Positions 27,754 to 38,745 of a stretch of DNA of 64,000 bases are shown here, piece after piece. This stretch comes from Lysinibacillus parviboronicapiens (GTDB lineage Bacteria; Bacillota; Bacilli; Bacillales_A; Planococcaceae), in assembly GCF_003049575.1 (NCBI RefSeq), contig NZ_PYWI01000002.1, positions 310,001 through 374,000 of the forward strand. The letters run 5' to 3'. Numbering within the stretch: position 1 is the first letter of the stretch; each line of letters begins with the position of its first letter. The notes under the pieces are model-generated. The model was not told the origin of the DNA and ran no database searches. It saw nothing but the letters and a program-made list of their open reading frames with translations. The translations under genes were made by a program, and so were the position numbers.

Positions 27754-30660
27754 ATGACATATGCTAAAAAAGCATTGCTATTGCTTGCTTGTTTCGTACT
27801 CGTCTTAATGACAGTGACGCCAACTACCCTAGCTGCTACAACAATTCAGGATGTTCCGACGAATAATAGTAAGTACAAAGCAATTTCTTGGGCAGTCGAT
27901 AATGAATTACTATCATTGAATGCTGCAAATAACTTTTTACCGAATGAACAAGTAGCAGAACGAGATCTTGTGACAATGTTTGCAAAGCTCGATAAAAACT
28001 ATGCATTAACATATAACGAAAGTGTTGCTTATAATTTTTATAGTGAATTTTATTTACCGCTTGAAGGTACTTATGTCGCGACAAATCGTTCAAAAACGAT
28101 TACCCGTGGACATTTTGCTCGCATATATGCGGCGTTTAAAGGTTTAGATTTAGACGAGCCTCAAGCAGTCCAATATTTGTATACGAATGATATTTCTACA
28201 GGTAACACGGGTAAAAAAACATTTGCTGATTTTAATCCGTCTACGAAACTTACACGTAGTGATGTAGCAGAATTTTTATATCGCAGTGTACAAAACGGTT
28301 CATTTGCGGTACAAGGGTTAAAGCGTACAGCAACAGGCCGTGATAATGACAAAATTACTTTGCCTGCAGGTTTTATGGGTTCAAATAGTTCAGAATTTGA
28401 GGAACCAAAGGATAATAACAATGATTTTACGGGGCCAGAATATGTCAATAATGCATTACAAAGTATTGATGTTGACAATCCGGATTTAATTGCCAATGAT
28501 CAAGATACAACACTTATTACGGTATCGTTAAAGGCATGTAATGGAGATCCAATTGCGGACGATAAATCCTATACATTCCGAGTGACATCATCGTATGGTG
28601 CGAAGATTGTTGACACGGCCGGTGATGCTGTACGAAACGTACAATCAGATGGCTCTACGGTATCAGCGATTGTAGTAGCTCCTAAACTAACTAAATCTGT
28701 GCGTGATACAATTTCTTTTGAACTGATTAACAATACTGATCCGAGTATGAAATGTCTTGTAGGAGAAAAATTAAATGCACAAGTTCGTTATGCACCTCAA
28801 CCTGAGATGCGTATCGATTTAGAAGTATATGATCCAGCTAACTTAGATGATGGTGATGGAAATGTAACACCACCATATGTACCATACGAAAAATTACCTG
28901 AATTCTTTACAGAAAACATTGTTAATGTCCATTGGATTGACCCAGAAGATAAATTATTTAGTATCGGACAGCAAACAAATGTGACAACGCCGTTAGGAAA
29001 TGTGCAGAATATGTATTTACAATACGGTGGTAGTGATACAAAATATCCTGCATTGGGCTATGAAAATGCAATTTTGCAATTTGAAAACTATAATATTTCG
29101 GTTTGGCTCTTTGAAACAATCATTCAGAAGAGACTGGACAATTCTGTAAATAAAGATAATACAATCGAGATTATGTATATGATTTCAGAAGATGGTCGTC
29201 CAATTTATCGAATTCAGGGAATTGATGATGATATAGCATCGCAAGTAGAAAACATCAATCCTGTTGGCTCTATCATACAGCTGATGAGCTATATGCCAGA
29301 GGAAAAACAACTAACTCTCGAACACTATGATAGTGTGATGAAAATTTATGCGATTTTAACAAGTTTAAGTAACTATGACCGTACAGTATTATTGAAATAT
29401 CAAGGTGGTAAATTACTTGGACAAGTAGAGGCCTATAAAAAGCGCGTGGATGCATTAAAGGAAAGTGAAGAAGAAGCGTCGAGACCATCTGGTAAAGCCC
29501 GTTATACGAAAGTTATGGTAACACTTGTAAGTCCAGGTGGCGAAATTATTACGGACTATCAGGGAACAGTTAAAATCAAATTTGATGGTGTTGAAAAAAC
29601 AGCGTCCTTTATCACAAATACGTCAAATTCTGTAGATAATACTGGTAGTCCGGGAACTGCTGTAGCGTATTTTGACTCCATTATTTATGGGAAATCCAAA
29701 ATAGAAGCTAAGCTAGTCAATAAAGTAGATCCACGATATGCAACTATTTTAAAGAACTTAATAGATAAAATGATTACAAAAGAAATTTTCACAAATCCTT
29801 ACTTTAGTAAAAATGCATGCTCGTTAGCAACTGAAGTTGCCTATGTAGTCGATTATTCGTCTTCTATGAAACGTATAGATAAAACAAATTATCGTGGTAA
29901 GAAAACTATTGAATTAATCGATCAAATTAAGGCCAAAAATAATATCGTCATTGAAACAAATACGAGTGCGAATGTATTAGGAGAAGGTACTATTGAAAAT
30001 GTCTTAAAGAAAGACCTTTATCGCACTTCGAAAGACAAAGGGGCAACGGATATTTTTGCTGGTATTGAGATAGCACTTTCAAAGTTCTCGAATGATACAA
30101 AAACTTCCAAGTCTATTGTTGTTGTTTCAGACGGTAAAACAAGTAAAGCAAAAATGACTAAAGTACTGAATGATGCGAAAAAGAAAGGCGTTAAAATTTA
30201 CACAGTTAGTATGGGTAAGAAAACTCAAATCAATGAGGCAATACTAACACAATTAGCGTCAGAAACAGGTGGTGCATATTATCATGCAATTGATAATCTA
30301 CAATTACACCAAGTGTATCAAAAACTAATTGATGCAATTTTATGTAAAACAACACCTTCAAGTTGCATTAATCCTGAAGATTTATTTGAAGAGTCAACAG
30401 TATCTCTGCGCAAAGGGTATATTACGATGAATGCAAGAATTGATGGCAATTGTCCTGGTGTAGCAAGTGTCAGTGTACGTTACTCTTCTGTTAGTGGAGA
30501 CGTTAAATTTGAGCTGACGAAGCGTAGCGATAGCGTTTATATGTTAACGAAGACAGTACAGACAATGCAGGACTTCAAAGTAAATGGCGAAATAGAGTTT
30601 TTAGCCTATGATAACGAAGGTAATTTGCTAGCTCTGAAAACTGTTACAATTAGCAATTAA
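27754..30660 (+). CDS. SLH and von Willebrand A domain surface protein
   Basis: A 968-residue exported protein. After the signal peptide (to about residue 28) come SLH-type repeats at the N-terminus (about 30-200: AISWAVDNELLSLNAANNFL, ITRGHFARIYAAFKGL, LTRSDVAEFLYRS). Then follow Ig-like/invasin-like beta domains (SIDVDNPDLIANDQDTTLIT). A VWA domain lies at about 690-870 with the MIDAS residues DYSSS, TD and VVVSDGKTS intact, so metal-dependent ligand binding is likely. Four Cys near the VWA ends could form disulfides. It probably mediates adhesion or surface assembly. A terminator follows. Confidence 0.85.
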   Translation: MTYAKKALLLLACFVLVLMTVTPTTLAATTIQDVPTNNSKYKAISWAVDNELLSLNAANNFLPNEQVAERDLVTMFAKLDKNYALTYNESVAYNFYSEFYLPLEGTYVATNRSKTITRGHFARIYAAFKGLDLDEPQAVQYLYTNDISTGNTGKKTFADFNPSTKLTRSDVAEFLYRSVQNGSFAVQGLKRTATGRDNDKITLPAGFMGSNSSEFEEPKDNNNDFTGPEYVNNALQSIDVDNPDLIANDQDTTLITVSLKACNGDPIADDKSYTFRVTSSYGAKIVDTAGDAVRNVQSDGSTVSAIVVAPKLTKSVRDTISFELINNTDPSMKCLVGEKLNAQVRYAPQPEMRIDLEVYDPANLDDGDGNVTPPYVPYEKLPEFFTENIVNVHWIDPEDKLFSIGQQTNVTTPLGNVQNMYLQYGGSDTKYPALGYENAILQFENYNISVWLFETIIQKRLDNSVNKDNTIEIMYMISEDGRPIYRIQGIDDDIASQVENINPVGSIIQLMSYMPEEKQLTLEHYDSVMKIYAILTSLSNYDRTVLLKYQGGKLLGQVEAYKKRVDALKESEEEASRPSGKARYTKVMVTLVSPGGEIITDYQGTVKIKFDGVEKTASFITNTSNSVDNTGSPGTAVAYFDSIIYGKSKIEAKLVNKVDPRYATILKNLIDKMITKEIFTNPYFSKNACSLATEVAYVVDYSSSMKRIDKTNYRGKKTIELIDQIKAKNNIVIETNTSANVLGEGTIENVLKKDLYRTSKDKGATDIFAGIEIALSKFSNDTKTSKSIVVVSDGKTSKAKMTKVLNDAKKKGVKIYTVSMGKKTQINEAILTQLASETGGAYYHAIDNLQLHQVYQKLIDAILCKTTPSSCINPEDLFEESTVSLRKGYITMNARIDGNCPGVASVSVRYSSVSGDVKFELTKRSDSVYMLTKTVQTMQDFKVNGEIEFLAYDNEGNLLALKTVTISN

Positions 30661-30705
30661 GAGGTAAACTGCTCCTAGATGATAGAAGCAATCAACTTGA
30701 CGACA

Positions 30706-30746
30706 AAAGGCATTCAGAATGATCATCATATTCTGAGTGCCTTTTT
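30706..30746 (+). terminator. terminator of the surface-protein operon
   Basis: AGGCATTCAGAAT and ATTCTGAGTGCCT pair around GATCATCAT, followed by TTTTT. Confidence 0.85.
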
Positions 30747-30849
30747 CCATGTCGTTTAAAATGGCACGAAGTCAGCCATGCTTAAAGTGAGTAGAGTGCT
30801 AATTTCATCCATTATGCCATCATTGGACTTTGCCATGTTCAGTTAGCAA

Positions 30850-31105
30850 GTTTTTTTAAATAAATCGCAGCAAAAGTAAGCATTACTTGCATGAACAATT
30901 CGTCGTTACAGAGCAAATTTCCCTGTGAAGCATAGCATAAGCAAAAGGCTACGCAGGAGCATAGCGACAAGGAGGCTGAAGCAAGGCTTGCGAAAAGTGT
31001 CCGTGTAACGGAAATCAACGGGTTCATATAAATACTTCTATTTGAAAAGAAATATGACTGTAAACTAACACGAATTTTGGAGTCTGTCTTCAGTCTGACT
31101 GCTCT
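30850..31105. repeat. dispersed intergenic repeat, copy 2
   Basis: Non-coding DNA in the 630-base gap before hemA. It shares with 1070-1275 the block order AAAGTGTCCG, GAAATCAACGG, TTCAT-TAAAT, ACTGTA, GAGTCTGTC, CAGTCTGA. Its left part has GCATAGC-rich sequence that differs from copy 1, so the copies are diverged. Confidence 0.55.
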
Positions 31106-31244
31106 TAGATTCTAGCAGCAGATTTTTAATTTGAAACAATACGTATAATTTGTTACACTTAGTTTATAATAATTCTAATGTAGAAAGTTGAATTATAGTT
31201 CTTCATGACATGTTCACAAATTTTAGATGAACTCTTGTCGAACT

Positions 31245-31253
31245 GTGCTATAA
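31245..31253 (+). promoter_or_regulatory. extended -10 promoter for hemA
   Basis: TGCTATAAT is a perfect -10 (TATAAT at 31248) with the TGN extension; no good -35 lies 17 bases upstream. It is 36 bases before the hemA ATG. Confidence 0.6.
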
Positions 31254-31289
31254 TGAGATTTGTGAATTAGAACGTGTGAGGTGTTATTC

Positions 31290-32648
31290 ATGCATACCAT
31301 CGTAGTAGGCCTGAATTATAAATCAGCGCCAGTTGAGATTCGTGAGAAGTTATCTTTCATAGAAAGTGAACTACCACAAGCAATGGAAGCGCTACAAAAA
31401 CAAAAAAGTATATTAGAAAACGTCATTGTTTCGACATGTAACCGCACAGAAATTTATGCAGTGGTAGACCAATTGCATACAGGGCGTCATTTTGTGAAAC
31501 AATTTTTAGCTAAATGGTTCGACTTGCCTGTGGAGACATTTTCTTCGTATTTAACAATTCGTGAAGAAGATGAGGCATTAGAACATTTATTTAAGGTAAC
31601 AGCTGGAATTGATTCAATGGTTCTTGGTGAAACGCAAATTTTAGGACAAGTAAAGAAAAGCTTCTTGAATGGACAAGAGATTGGGACGACAGGTACGGTT
31701 TACAATCAGTTATTTAAACAAGCAGTCACATTTGCGAAGCGTGCACATAACGAAACAGCCATTGGTGAAAATGCGGTGTCAGTTTCTTATGCAGCTGTAG
31801 AATTAGCCAAGAAAATCTTCGGTTCTTTACAGCGCAAACATGTGGCAATTTTAGGTGCAGGTAAAATGGGTGAACTTGCTATTGAGAACTTATATGGTAG
31901 TGGCGTAGGAAAAGTGACAGTCATTAACCGTACATTTGAAAAAGCAGAAAGTTTAGCTGCAAAGTTCCATGGTGAAGCAAAATCAATGAAGGAATTACAG
32001 TGTTCATTATTGGAGGCAGATATTCTAATAACGTCTACTGGTGCAACAGATTTTGTCATTGACTATGAATTAATGCAATTTGTTGAACGTTTACGTAAAG
32101 GTAAACCTTTATTTATGGTAGACATTGCGGTTCCTCGCGATATCGATCCACGTGTTGGAGAGCTACCAAATGTTTTCTTATATGATATAGATGATTTACA
32201 AGGCATTGTAGAGGCAAACCTAGCAGAGCGTGAACGTGCTGCAGTTGAAATTACACAAATGATTAATCATGAAGTTGTGCAATTTAAAGATTGGTTTGCA
32301 ACACTTGGTGTCGTGCCAGTCATCTCTGCATTACGTAAAAAAGCAAATCATATTCAAGCAGAAACAATGAGCAGTATTGAAAATAAAATGCCAGATTTAA
32401 CGGATCGCGAACGTAAAATTTTAAGTAAGCATACAAAATCCATTATAAATCAATTGTTAAAAGAGCCTATTTTACAGGCTAAAGAAATGGCAAATTCACC
32501 GAAAGCGAATGAACAATTGCGTTTATTCCAACAAATTTTTGGTATTGAGGATGCTGTAGAGGCAGAAGTTGAAGCAATGAGTAAGCAAGAAATCGAGCGT
32601 AAAGAACGATTACAGCAAACTTCTGCTGAGACAAACTATTCTTTCTAA
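31290..32648 (+). CDS. hemA: glutamyl-tRNA reductase
   Basis: A 452-residue enzyme that reduces Glu-tRNA(Glu) to glutamate-1-semialdehyde with NADPH, the first committed step of C5 tetrapyrrole synthesis. The catalytic Cys50 lies in [27 protein letters not shown] is the family signature at about 110-124. The NADPH-binding site is [17 protein letters not shown]-terminal helical dimerisation domain follows. ATG 31290 is preceded by GTGAGGTG; three in-frame codons upstream are not needed. It heads the hem cluster. Confidence 0.97.
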   Translation: MHTIVVGLNYKSAPVEIREKLSFIESELPQAMEALQKQKSILENVIVSTCNRTEIYAVVDQLHTGRHFVKQFLAKWFDLPVETFSSYLTIREEDEALEHLFKVTAGIDSMVLGETQILGQVKKSFLNGQEIGTTGTVYNQLFKQAVTFAKRAHNETAIGENAVSVSYAAVELAKKIFGSLQRKHVAILGAGKMGELAIENLYGSGVGKVTVINRTFEKAESLAAKFHGEAKSMKELQCSLLEADILITSTGATDFVIDYELMQFVERLRKGKPLFMVDIAVPRDIDPRVGELPNVFLYDIDDLQGIVEANLAERERAAVEITQMINHEVVQFKDWFATLGVVPVISALRKKANHIQAETMSSIENKMPDLTDRERKILSKHTKSIINQLLKEPILQAKEMANSPKANEQLRLFQQIFGIEDAVEAEVEAMSKQEIERKERLQQTSAETNYSF

Positions 32649-32767
32649 TTTCAAAAAACAGCTTGAGTATCGAAATTGAAGCGGTAGCAACAAATTTTTT
32701 ACGCGAAAGCGAAGCGACAATAGTAAATCTTTTTCCGTGCCGAAAGCGTCAGCGGCAGGTGCAAACG

Positions 32768-32788
32768 GGCGCGAAAGCGCCTTTTTTT
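32768..32788 (+). terminator. GC-rich terminator between hemA and hemX
   Basis: GGCGC-GAAA-GCGCC followed by seven T: a short, very stable tetraloop hairpin. It lies in a run of GCGAAAGC-like motifs (32700-32780) that is GC-rich compared with the surroundings. It would reduce read-through from hemA into hemX. Confidence 0.8.
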
Positions 32789-32915
32789 ATTGGCATTACA
32801 TGAGGCGTTTTCGTATCTGTATGGTAAACTAAGGATACGAAAACGTCTTTGTTTTCTAGGCTGAAGTACTATTGAAGTCACTTTAGTAATTTTTGATATA
32901 AAGAAGGGATGTCTA

Positions 32916-33743
32916 TTGGCTGATTTGACAATGACAAGGCTCTACGAAGTGATGATCGTCTTGTATGCGATCAGTCTTGTATTTTACTTTACTGATTACT
33001 TTTATAAACAAGTACGAGCAAGGCGGATTGCGTTTTGGCTAGTGTCATTTGTATGGGTAATTCAAAGTGCCATTATTTTATTAACGTTTGTGGAAACGAA
33101 GAGATTTCCAATATTATCCTTATATGAAGGGGTTCTGTTCTACTCATGGCTATTAGTGACGTTGTCAATTATTCTTCATTGTATAGCGAGGGTAGATTTG
33201 CCGGTATTTATCATTAATATACTAGGATTTGTGTTCGCTAGTATTTTTACATTTATGCCGAAACGGCCGACTGGAGCAGTAGGCGAAACTTTAATTTCAG
33301 AAATGCTCTTTATTCATATTTCCTTTGCGATATTATCGTACGCTGCTTTTACGCTGACATTTGTTTTTGCGATATTGTATTTAGTTTTATATCGTTTACT
33401 GAAACAAAAAAAATGGTCACATTTATGGACGCGTTTACCATCATTGCAACAAACGAGCAATTGGATGAATGTTTCATTTTATGTGGGCATTCCAATGTTA
33501 TTTATAAGTTTAATTTTAGGGTTTGAATGGGCACTATTAACTTTAGAGAGTTTATCTATTTTTGATGCGAAGATAATAGGGTCCTTTATCATATTAGTTT
33601 TGTATTGCTGTATTTTATATGTGAATCGTAAAGGTAAGCTGACAGGTACAAATTATGCGTGGGTGCATATTTACGCGTATTTATTAGTTGTCGCCAATTT
33701 CTTTTTAGGAAGTAGTTTATCTCGATTCCATTTATGGTATTAG
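32916..33743 (+). CDS. hemX: HemX-like membrane protein (CcsA/CcmC-type cytochrome c assembly fold)
   Basis: A 275-residue integral membrane protein with about eight helices. Its layout (short N-terminus, SLYEGVLFYSWLLVTLSI in the middle, HISFAILSYAAFTLTFVFAI, a final WVHIYAYLLVVANFFLG) is that of the cytochrome c assembly/HemX family. In B. subtilis HemX lowers the cellular level of HemA. TTG start with GAAGGGATG upstream. It lies between hemA and hemC as in B. subtilis, here with a terminator before it. Confidence 0.85.
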   Translation: MADLTMTRLYEVMIVLYAISLVFYFTDYFYKQVRARRIAFWLVSFVWVIQSAIILLTFVETKRFPILSLYEGVLFYSWLLVTLSIILHCIARVDLPVFIINILGFVFASIFTFMPKRPTGAVGETLISEMLFIHISFAILSYAAFTLTFVFAILYLVLYRLLKQKKWSHLWTRLPSLQQTSNWMNVSFYVGIPMLFISLILGFEWALLTLESLSIFDAKIIGSFIILVLYCCILYVNRKGKLTGTNYAWVHIYAYLLVVANFFLGSSLSRFHLWY

Positions 33744-33761
33744 AAGAAAGGTTGGAGACTG

Positions 33762-34694
33762 GTGAGAAAAATTATTGTAGGTTCTAGGAGAAGTAAGCTC
33801 GCATTAACACAAACGAATTGGTTCATTAATGAATTAAAGGCAGCAGGTGTGCCATTTGAATTTGAGGTAAAGGAAATTGTCACAAAAGGCGATCAAATTT
33901 TAGATGTTCAACTTTCTAAAGTTGGTGGCAAAGGGCTCTTCGTAAAAGAGATAGAACAAGCACTTTATGACAAAGAAATTGACTTTGCGGTGCATTCAAT
34001 GAAGGATATGCCTGCAGTATTGCCAGAGGGCCTAGTGATTGGCTGTATCCCACCACGTGAAGATGCGCGTGATGCTTTTATTTCAAAAGGACATATAAAA
34101 TTTGCCGATCTGCCAGCAGGGTCTGTTGTTGGGACTAGTTCGCTTCGTCGCAGTGCTCAGCTCTTAACAGTGCGCCCAGATATAGAAATAAAATGGATTC
34201 GCGGCAATGTGGATACACGTTTAGCGAAACTAGAAACAGAAGAATATGATGCCATTATATTAGCAGCAGCAGGATTAAAACGCCTTGGTTGGAGCGATGA
34301 TGTTGTCACTGAATTCTTATCTGTAGAAGATTGTTTACCAGCGGTAGCGCAGGGATCGTTAGGCATTGAATGCCGCGAAGATGATGCTGAGCTATTAACG
34401 GAACTAGCTAAATTAACAGATAATGCAACATGGCAAGAAGCACATGCAGAACGTGCCTTTTTGGCGGCTATGGATGGTGGCTGTCAAGTACCTATCGCAG
34501 GGTATGCAAAAACAAATGGGGAAGAAATTACACTTACAGGTTTAGTTGCTGCACCTGATGCTTCGGTGATTTATAAAGAAACTGTAGTAGGTTCAAAACC
34601 AGAAATAATTGGAAAAGAACTTGCTGATATTTTAACGAAGCAAGGGGCCTTTGATTTAATTCAACGTGTGAAGGCAGAGCAAGATGCAAAATAG
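33762..34694 (+). CDS. hemC: porphobilinogen deaminase (hydroxymethylbilane synthase)
   Basis: A 310-residue enzyme that joins four porphobilinogens into hydroxymethylbilane. It begins [19 protein letters not shown], the family start. KMPAV-type binding residues are seen in [26 protein letters not shown] and [13 protein letters not shown]. The dipyrromethane cofactor attaches to the Cys in [14 protein letters not shown]. It uses a GTG start after GGTTGGAG, 18 bases beyond hemX, and overlaps hemD by 11 bases. Confidence 0.97.
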   Translation: MRKIIVGSRRSKLALTQTNWFINELKAAGVPFEFEVKEIVTKGDQILDVQLSKVGGKGLFVKEIEQALYDKEIDFAVHSMKDMPAVLPEGLVIGCIPPREDARDAFISKGHIKFADLPAGSVVGTSSLRRSAQLLTVRPDIEIKWIRGNVDTRLAKLETEEYDAIILAAAGLKRLGWSDDVVTEFLSVEDCLPAVAQGSLGIECREDDAELLTELAKLTDNATWQEAHAERAFLAAMDGGCQVPIAGYAKTNGEEITLTGLVAAPDASVIYKETVVGSKPEIIGKELADILTKQGAFDLIQRVKAEQDAK

Positions 34695-35445
34695 TTTACC
34701 TTTAAAAGGTAAAAAAATAATTTTGACAGGTACATCTAAAACTTCCGCAATTATTGATGACATAACAACTTTAGGTGGCCAAGTAGTTATTACCCCATTG
34801 ATTGAAACCTGCGAACTCATAGATAGAAATGATGATGTGCATTTAGAATTTGCACGTCAATTTAAGTGGCTAATTTTTACGAGTCAAAATGCAGTAGATG
34901 CCTTCGCTAGTAAAATGAACCGATTTAATTTAAACGCAAGGCATTTTCAAGGGAAAATTGCATCTATCGGTACGAAAACAACTGAAGCGTTAGAACAACT
35001 AGGCTTTCATGTCAGCTTTATGCCTTCCGTGTTTAGTGCAGATGTATTTGTCAAAGAATTTCCAAGTGTAGCGGGAGAAAATCCAACGTGTTTATTTATT
35101 CGTGGTGAAAAAGCGAAAAAGACATTAAAGGAAGGCTTACCGTTTGAACTAAAAGAATGGACGGTCTATGAAACGATTGAACGTCACGACCAAAAACAAG
35201 TAATTATCAACTGTATTCGTGCACACGAGGATGTAACAGTGATTTTTGCTAGCCCGTCTGCTGTTGATGTGTATGCCATGGATGTAGCATCAGTAATAGG
35301 CTGGGAAGCAACTCGTGTAGCAGCAATCGGTCATATTACAGAGGCAGCGATTTTAAATCATGGTGCTACTGTGGATATAATGCCCAGTGTATATACAATG
35401 CAAGCAGTCATCGAGGAAATAATGAAAGTAGAGGAAAGAACATGA
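34684..35445 (+). CDS. hemD: uroporphyrinogen-III synthase
   Basis: A 253-residue protein that cyclises hydroxymethylbilane with inversion of ring D. The family is poorly conserved; the two-domain pattern is seen in [49 protein letters not shown] and [15 protein letters not shown], with a final [15 protein letters not shown]. Context settles the assignment: it overlaps hemC by 11 bases and hemB by 4. Confidence 0.93.
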   Translation: MQNSLPLKGKKIILTGTSKTSAIIDDITTLGGQVVITPLIETCELIDRNDDVHLEFARQFKWLIFTSQNAVDAFASKMNRFNLNARHFQGKIASIGTKTTEALEQLGFHVSFMPSVFSADVFVKEFPSVAGENPTCLFIRGEKAKKTLKEGLPFELKEWTVYETIERHDQKQVIINCIRAHEDVTVIFASPSAVDVYAMDVASVIGWEATRVAAIGHITEAAILNHGATVDIMPSVYTMQAVIEEIMKVEERT

Positions 35446-36425
35446 CACAATTACAATTTCAAAGACATCGTCGTTTGCGCTCAAGTGCAGCGATGCGAGC
35501 TATGGTAAAAGAAACTTACTTACACAAAGAAGACTTAATTTATCCGATTTTCGTCATTGAAGGCGAAAATATTAAAAAAGAAGTTCATTCTATGCCAGGT
35601 GTTTTCCAATTTTCTTTAGATAACCTTGGTGCTGAAATTGATGAAGTTGTGGCTTTAGGGATTCCAGCAGTTATTTTATTTGGCTTACCAGCAGAAAAGG
35701 ATGCAGTGGGAACAGGCGCATTCCATGATCATGGTATCGTGCAAGAAGCTACCCGTCTTATTAAAGCACAACATCCAGAACTTTTGGTAATTGCGGATAC
35801 ATGCCTTTGTGAATTTACCGATCATGGCCACTGTGGCTTAATTGAAGGCGACCAAATTTTAAATGATTCTTCACTAGACTATTTAGCACGCACAGCAGTA
35901 TCTCAAGCTAAAGCGGGAGCAGATATTATTGCACCATCCAATATGATGGATGGTTTCGTCACAGCAATTCGTGCCGGATTAGACGAAGCGGGTTTTGAAA
36001 ATGTGCCGATTATGTCTTATGCAGTAAAATATGCTTCAAGCTATTATGGTCCATTCCGTGATGCAGCTGACGGAGCACCCCAATTTGGAGATCGTAAATC
36101 ATACCAAATGGATCCATCGAACCGTATGGAGGCATTCCGTGAAGCGGAATCAGACATTGTAGAAGGTGCGGATTTCTTAATTGTTAAGCCAGCTCTTAGC
36201 TATTTAGACATTATTCGTGATGTAAAAAACAACTTCACATTACCGATTGTTGCTTATAACGTTTCAGGCGAATATGCAATGATTAAGGCCGCAGCTATTA
36301 ATAGCTGGATTGAAGAAAAAAAAGTAGTGCTTGAAACATTACTAGGCATGAAGCGTGCAGGTTCTGATCTAATCATTACGTACCATGCAAAAGATGTAGC
36401 ACGTTGGCTGGAGGAGAAAAAATGA
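35442..36425 (+). CDS. hemB: delta-aminolevulinic acid dehydratase (porphobilinogen synthase)
   Basis: A 327-residue enzyme that condenses two 5-aminolevulinates. It is of the zinc-dependent type: [14 protein letters not shown] provides Cys121, Cys123 and Cys131. The Schiff-base lysines lie in [18 protein letters not shown] and [14 protein letters not shown]. It overlaps hemD by 4 bases and hemL by 4 bases (ATGA), so translation is coupled. Confidence 0.97.
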   Translation: MTQLQFQRHRRLRSSAAMRAMVKETYLHKEDLIYPIFVIEGENIKKEVHSMPGVFQFSLDNLGAEIDEVVALGIPAVILFGLPAEKDAVGTGAFHDHGIVQEATRLIKAQHPELLVIADTCLCEFTDHGHCGLIEGDQILNDSSLDYLARTAVSQAKAGADIIAPSNMMDGFVTAIRAGLDEAGFENVPIMSYAVKYASSYYGPFRDAADGAPQFGDRKSYQMDPSNRMEAFREAESDIVEGADFLIVKPALSYLDIIRDVKNNFTLPIVAYNVSGEYAMIKAAAINSWIEEKKVVLETLLGMKRAGSDLIITYHAKDVARWLEEKK

Positions 36426-37714
36426 CGCGTTCTTATGAAAAATCAAAACAAGCATATGCAGAAGCTCTAAATTTAATGCCAGGTGGCGTAAATAGCCCAG
36501 TACGAGCATTCAAATCAGTAAACATGGATCCAATTTTCATGGAGTCTGGTCACGGTGCGATTATTAAAGATATTGATGGCAATGAATACATCGATTATGT
36601 ATTATCATGGGGCCCGCTAATTCTAGGGCATACCCACCCTGAAGTTGTAAAAGCGATTGCTGAAACAGCAGCGAAAGGCTCTTCTTTTGGCGCGCCGAGC
36701 TATACAGAAAATAGACTAGCGAAATTAGTATTGGATCGTTTACCTGGTATGGAAATGATTCGTTTTGTGTCATCAGGAACAGAGTCAACGATGTCTGCCC
36801 TACGTGTAGCACGTGGTGTTACTGGGCGCGATAAAATATTAAAATTTGAAGGCTCATACCATGGCCATGGCGACTCATTACTTATTAAAGCAGGTTCTGG
36901 TGTGGCGACATTAGGTTTACCTGATAGCCCTGGTGTACCAGCAGACATTGCGCGTAATACATTAACAGTGGCGTACAATGATCTAGACGGTGCACAACAA
37001 ATTTTTGAAAAATTTGGTGCTGAACTTGCCGCAGTAATTGTAGAGCCAGTAGCAGGTAATATGGGTGTTGTGCCACCACTACCAGGCTTCCTGCAAGGTT
37101 TGCGTGAGCTAACAACTGAGCATGGTGCACTTTTAATTTTTGATGAGGTTATGACTGGATTCCGTGTTGATTATGGCTGTGCACAAGGTTATTTTGATGT
37201 TATACCAGATATGACGACTCTGGGTAAAGTAATTGGCGGAGGACTTCCTGTTGGAGCATTCGCTGGTAAAAAAGAGATTATGGAGCAAGTGGCCCCAGCA
37301 GGCCCTATTTACCAAGCTGGGACATTGTCAGGTAATCCATTAGCAATGACGGCTGGTTATGAAACGCTATCTCGCCTTGATGCAAGCTCATATGAGCACT
37401 TTAAAAAATTAGGTGATCAACTAGAGACAGGTTTCCGAGCTGCGGCGACGAAATACAATATTCCACATACAGTAAATCGTGCAGGTTCAATGATTGGCTT
37501 CTTCTTTACAAATGAAGAAGTAATTGACTTTGCCTCAGCAAAAACAGCTGATTTACAATTATTCGCAGAATATTTCCGATTAATGGCCGATGAAGGTATT
37601 TTCTTACCTCCTTCGCAATTTGAAGGCTTATTTATCTCTACGGCGCATACAGAAGAGCATATTACAAAAACGGTTGACGCCTTCCATAAAGTCTTTGCGC
37701 AACTAGCAAAATAA
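36422..37714 (+). CDS. hemL: glutamate-1-semialdehyde 2,1-aminomutase
   Basis: A 430-residue PLP enzyme that makes 5-aminolevulinate from glutamate-1-semialdehyde. [11 protein letters not shown] opens the substrate site, [18 protein letters not shown] binds the PLP phosphate, and [12 protein letters not shown] and the Schiff-base Lys in [16 protein letters not shown] follow. ATG 36422 is preceded by GGAGG inside the end of hemB. It is the last gene of hemAXCDBL, followed by a terminator. Confidence 0.97.
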   Translation: MTRSYEKSKQAYAEALNLMPGGVNSPVRAFKSVNMDPIFMESGHGAIIKDIDGNEYIDYVLSWGPLILGHTHPEVVKAIAETAAKGSSFGAPSYTENRLAKLVLDRLPGMEMIRFVSSGTESTMSALRVARGVTGRDKILKFEGSYHGHGDSLLIKAGSGVATLGLPDSPGVPADIARNTLTVAYNDLDGAQQIFEKFGAELAAVIVEPVAGNMGVVPPLPGFLQGLRELTTEHGALLIFDEVMTGFRVDYGCAQGYFDVIPDMTTLGKVIGGGLPVGAFAGKKEIMEQVAPAGPIYQAGTLSGNPLAMTAGYETLSRLDASSYEHFKKLGDQLETGFRAAATKYNIPHTVNRAGSMIGFFFTNEEVIDFASAKTADLQLFAEYFRLMADEGIFLPPSQFEGLFISTAHTEEHITKTVDAFHKVFAQLAK

Positions 37715-37725
37715 TATATACTAAG

Positions 37726-37753
37726 AGCCGTCCATATTGGATGGCTTTTTTTT
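37726..37753 (+). terminator. hem operon terminator
   Basis: AGCCGTCC and GGATGGCT flank ATATT and are followed by eight T. Confidence 0.85.
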
Positions 37754-37839
37754 GTCAAAATTATAACTTTCAGCATAGCCAAATCGTGGGCGAAATCATT
37801 TATAATAAAGCTATTCAGAAAAGAAAGTAGTGGTTTTAT

Positions 37840-38286
37840 ATGGCAACAGGCACACATACGGTAGAAGTACCCGTAGAGATTGAAAATGTATGGGATTTCG
37901 TAAGCAATATGGAGAAATGGGCAAAGCTTGTCCCAGGTTATAGTGCACATACGATGATAGATGATAAAAATTCTACATGGACATTTAAAGGGAATGTAGG
38001 CGTACTTAAAAAAACAGTAGAAGTAGAGATTACTATTTTAGAATGGACAGCACCCTCTAAAGTAACGTTTAAGTTAAAAGGTTTATCTGATAACTTCTCA
38101 GGAAATGGCTATTTCCTTGCTGAAAGCATTGACGCAGGAAATACAAGAATGACAGGCTTTTTAGAAGTAACAGCAGGCGGATTAGCAGGCCCTGTTTTAA
38201 ATCCAATCTTTAAACCGATTGTACCGAAAGCAACTCAAATGCTAACGGATCGAGTGGCAAATAAAATAAAAATGGTTAACGTCTAA
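37840..38286 (+). CDS. CoxG-like SRPBCC (START-superfamily) protein
   Basis: A 148-residue protein with the SRPBCC ligand-pocket fold: a VEVPVEIENVWDFVSNMEKW N-terminus, LVPGYSAHTM, and a long C-terminal helix (NPIFKPIVPKATQMLTDRVA). It resembles CoxG, the carbon-monoxide dehydrogenase subunit G family, which is widespread outside CO oxidisers. No cox genes are near, so the ligand is unknown. AAAGTAGTGG lies before the ATG. It is a single gene between the hem operon and the SpoVID-like gene. Confidence 0.8.
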   Translation: MATGTHTVEVPVEIENVWDFVSNMEKWAKLVPGYSAHTMIDDKNSTWTFKGNVGVLKKTVEVEITILEWTAPSKVTFKLKGLSDNFSGNGYFLAESIDAGNTRMTGFLEVTAGGLAGPVLNPIFKPIVPKATQMLTDRVANKIKMVNV

Positions 38287-38445
38287 AAAAACGCTGGTCG
38301 TTGGAGATTTTGAACGCCTTGGATGTGCTTATAGTTTAATGCCACAGGCATCGAAATCTAGTTTTCCCTTCCCTTTATATTGAATTAGATGTTATAGTTA
38401 CATTTTACTGTGAACAGAATATAAATGTAGCTGTTCCAAAAGTGA

Positions 38446-38487
38446 AAATAGTATGCTAGGAGTTCTTCTTAGTATGCTATTTTTTTA
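38446..38487 (+). terminator. terminator-like repeat hairpin
   Basis: AATAGTATGCTA appears twice in direct order, separated by 12 bases; the two copies can also pair with G-T pairs, and a T-run follows. It lies in the 430-base gap after the CoxG-like gene. Confidence 0.5.
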
Positions 38488-38500
38488 TATTAATATTAAT

Positions 38501-38557
38501 ATCCGCATAGGCTTCTCTGTTGCAAATGTCTGCCTGCAGAAAGCCTAGCGGATTTTT
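38501..38557 (+). terminator. second hairpin in the same gap
   Basis: ATCCGC-A-TAGGCTT and AAGCCTAGCGGAT form a 13-bp stem with one bulge around a 26-base loop, then TTTT. Confidence 0.6.
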
Positions 38558-38745
38558 CACAATAGAAAGATGTCATGGTTTGCATGACTTTTTAGAACTT
38601 TCCTTATTAATGCCATGATAATAGCAATATCGGAAGGAAAAAGTAGCGTGAAACAACAATATCTAGCTCGTTATAAAGCATACAACCTGCTCGACAGTCA
38701 TATGATGCAAAGGGAGGGATTATTATCGAACAGAAAACTTGGAGT

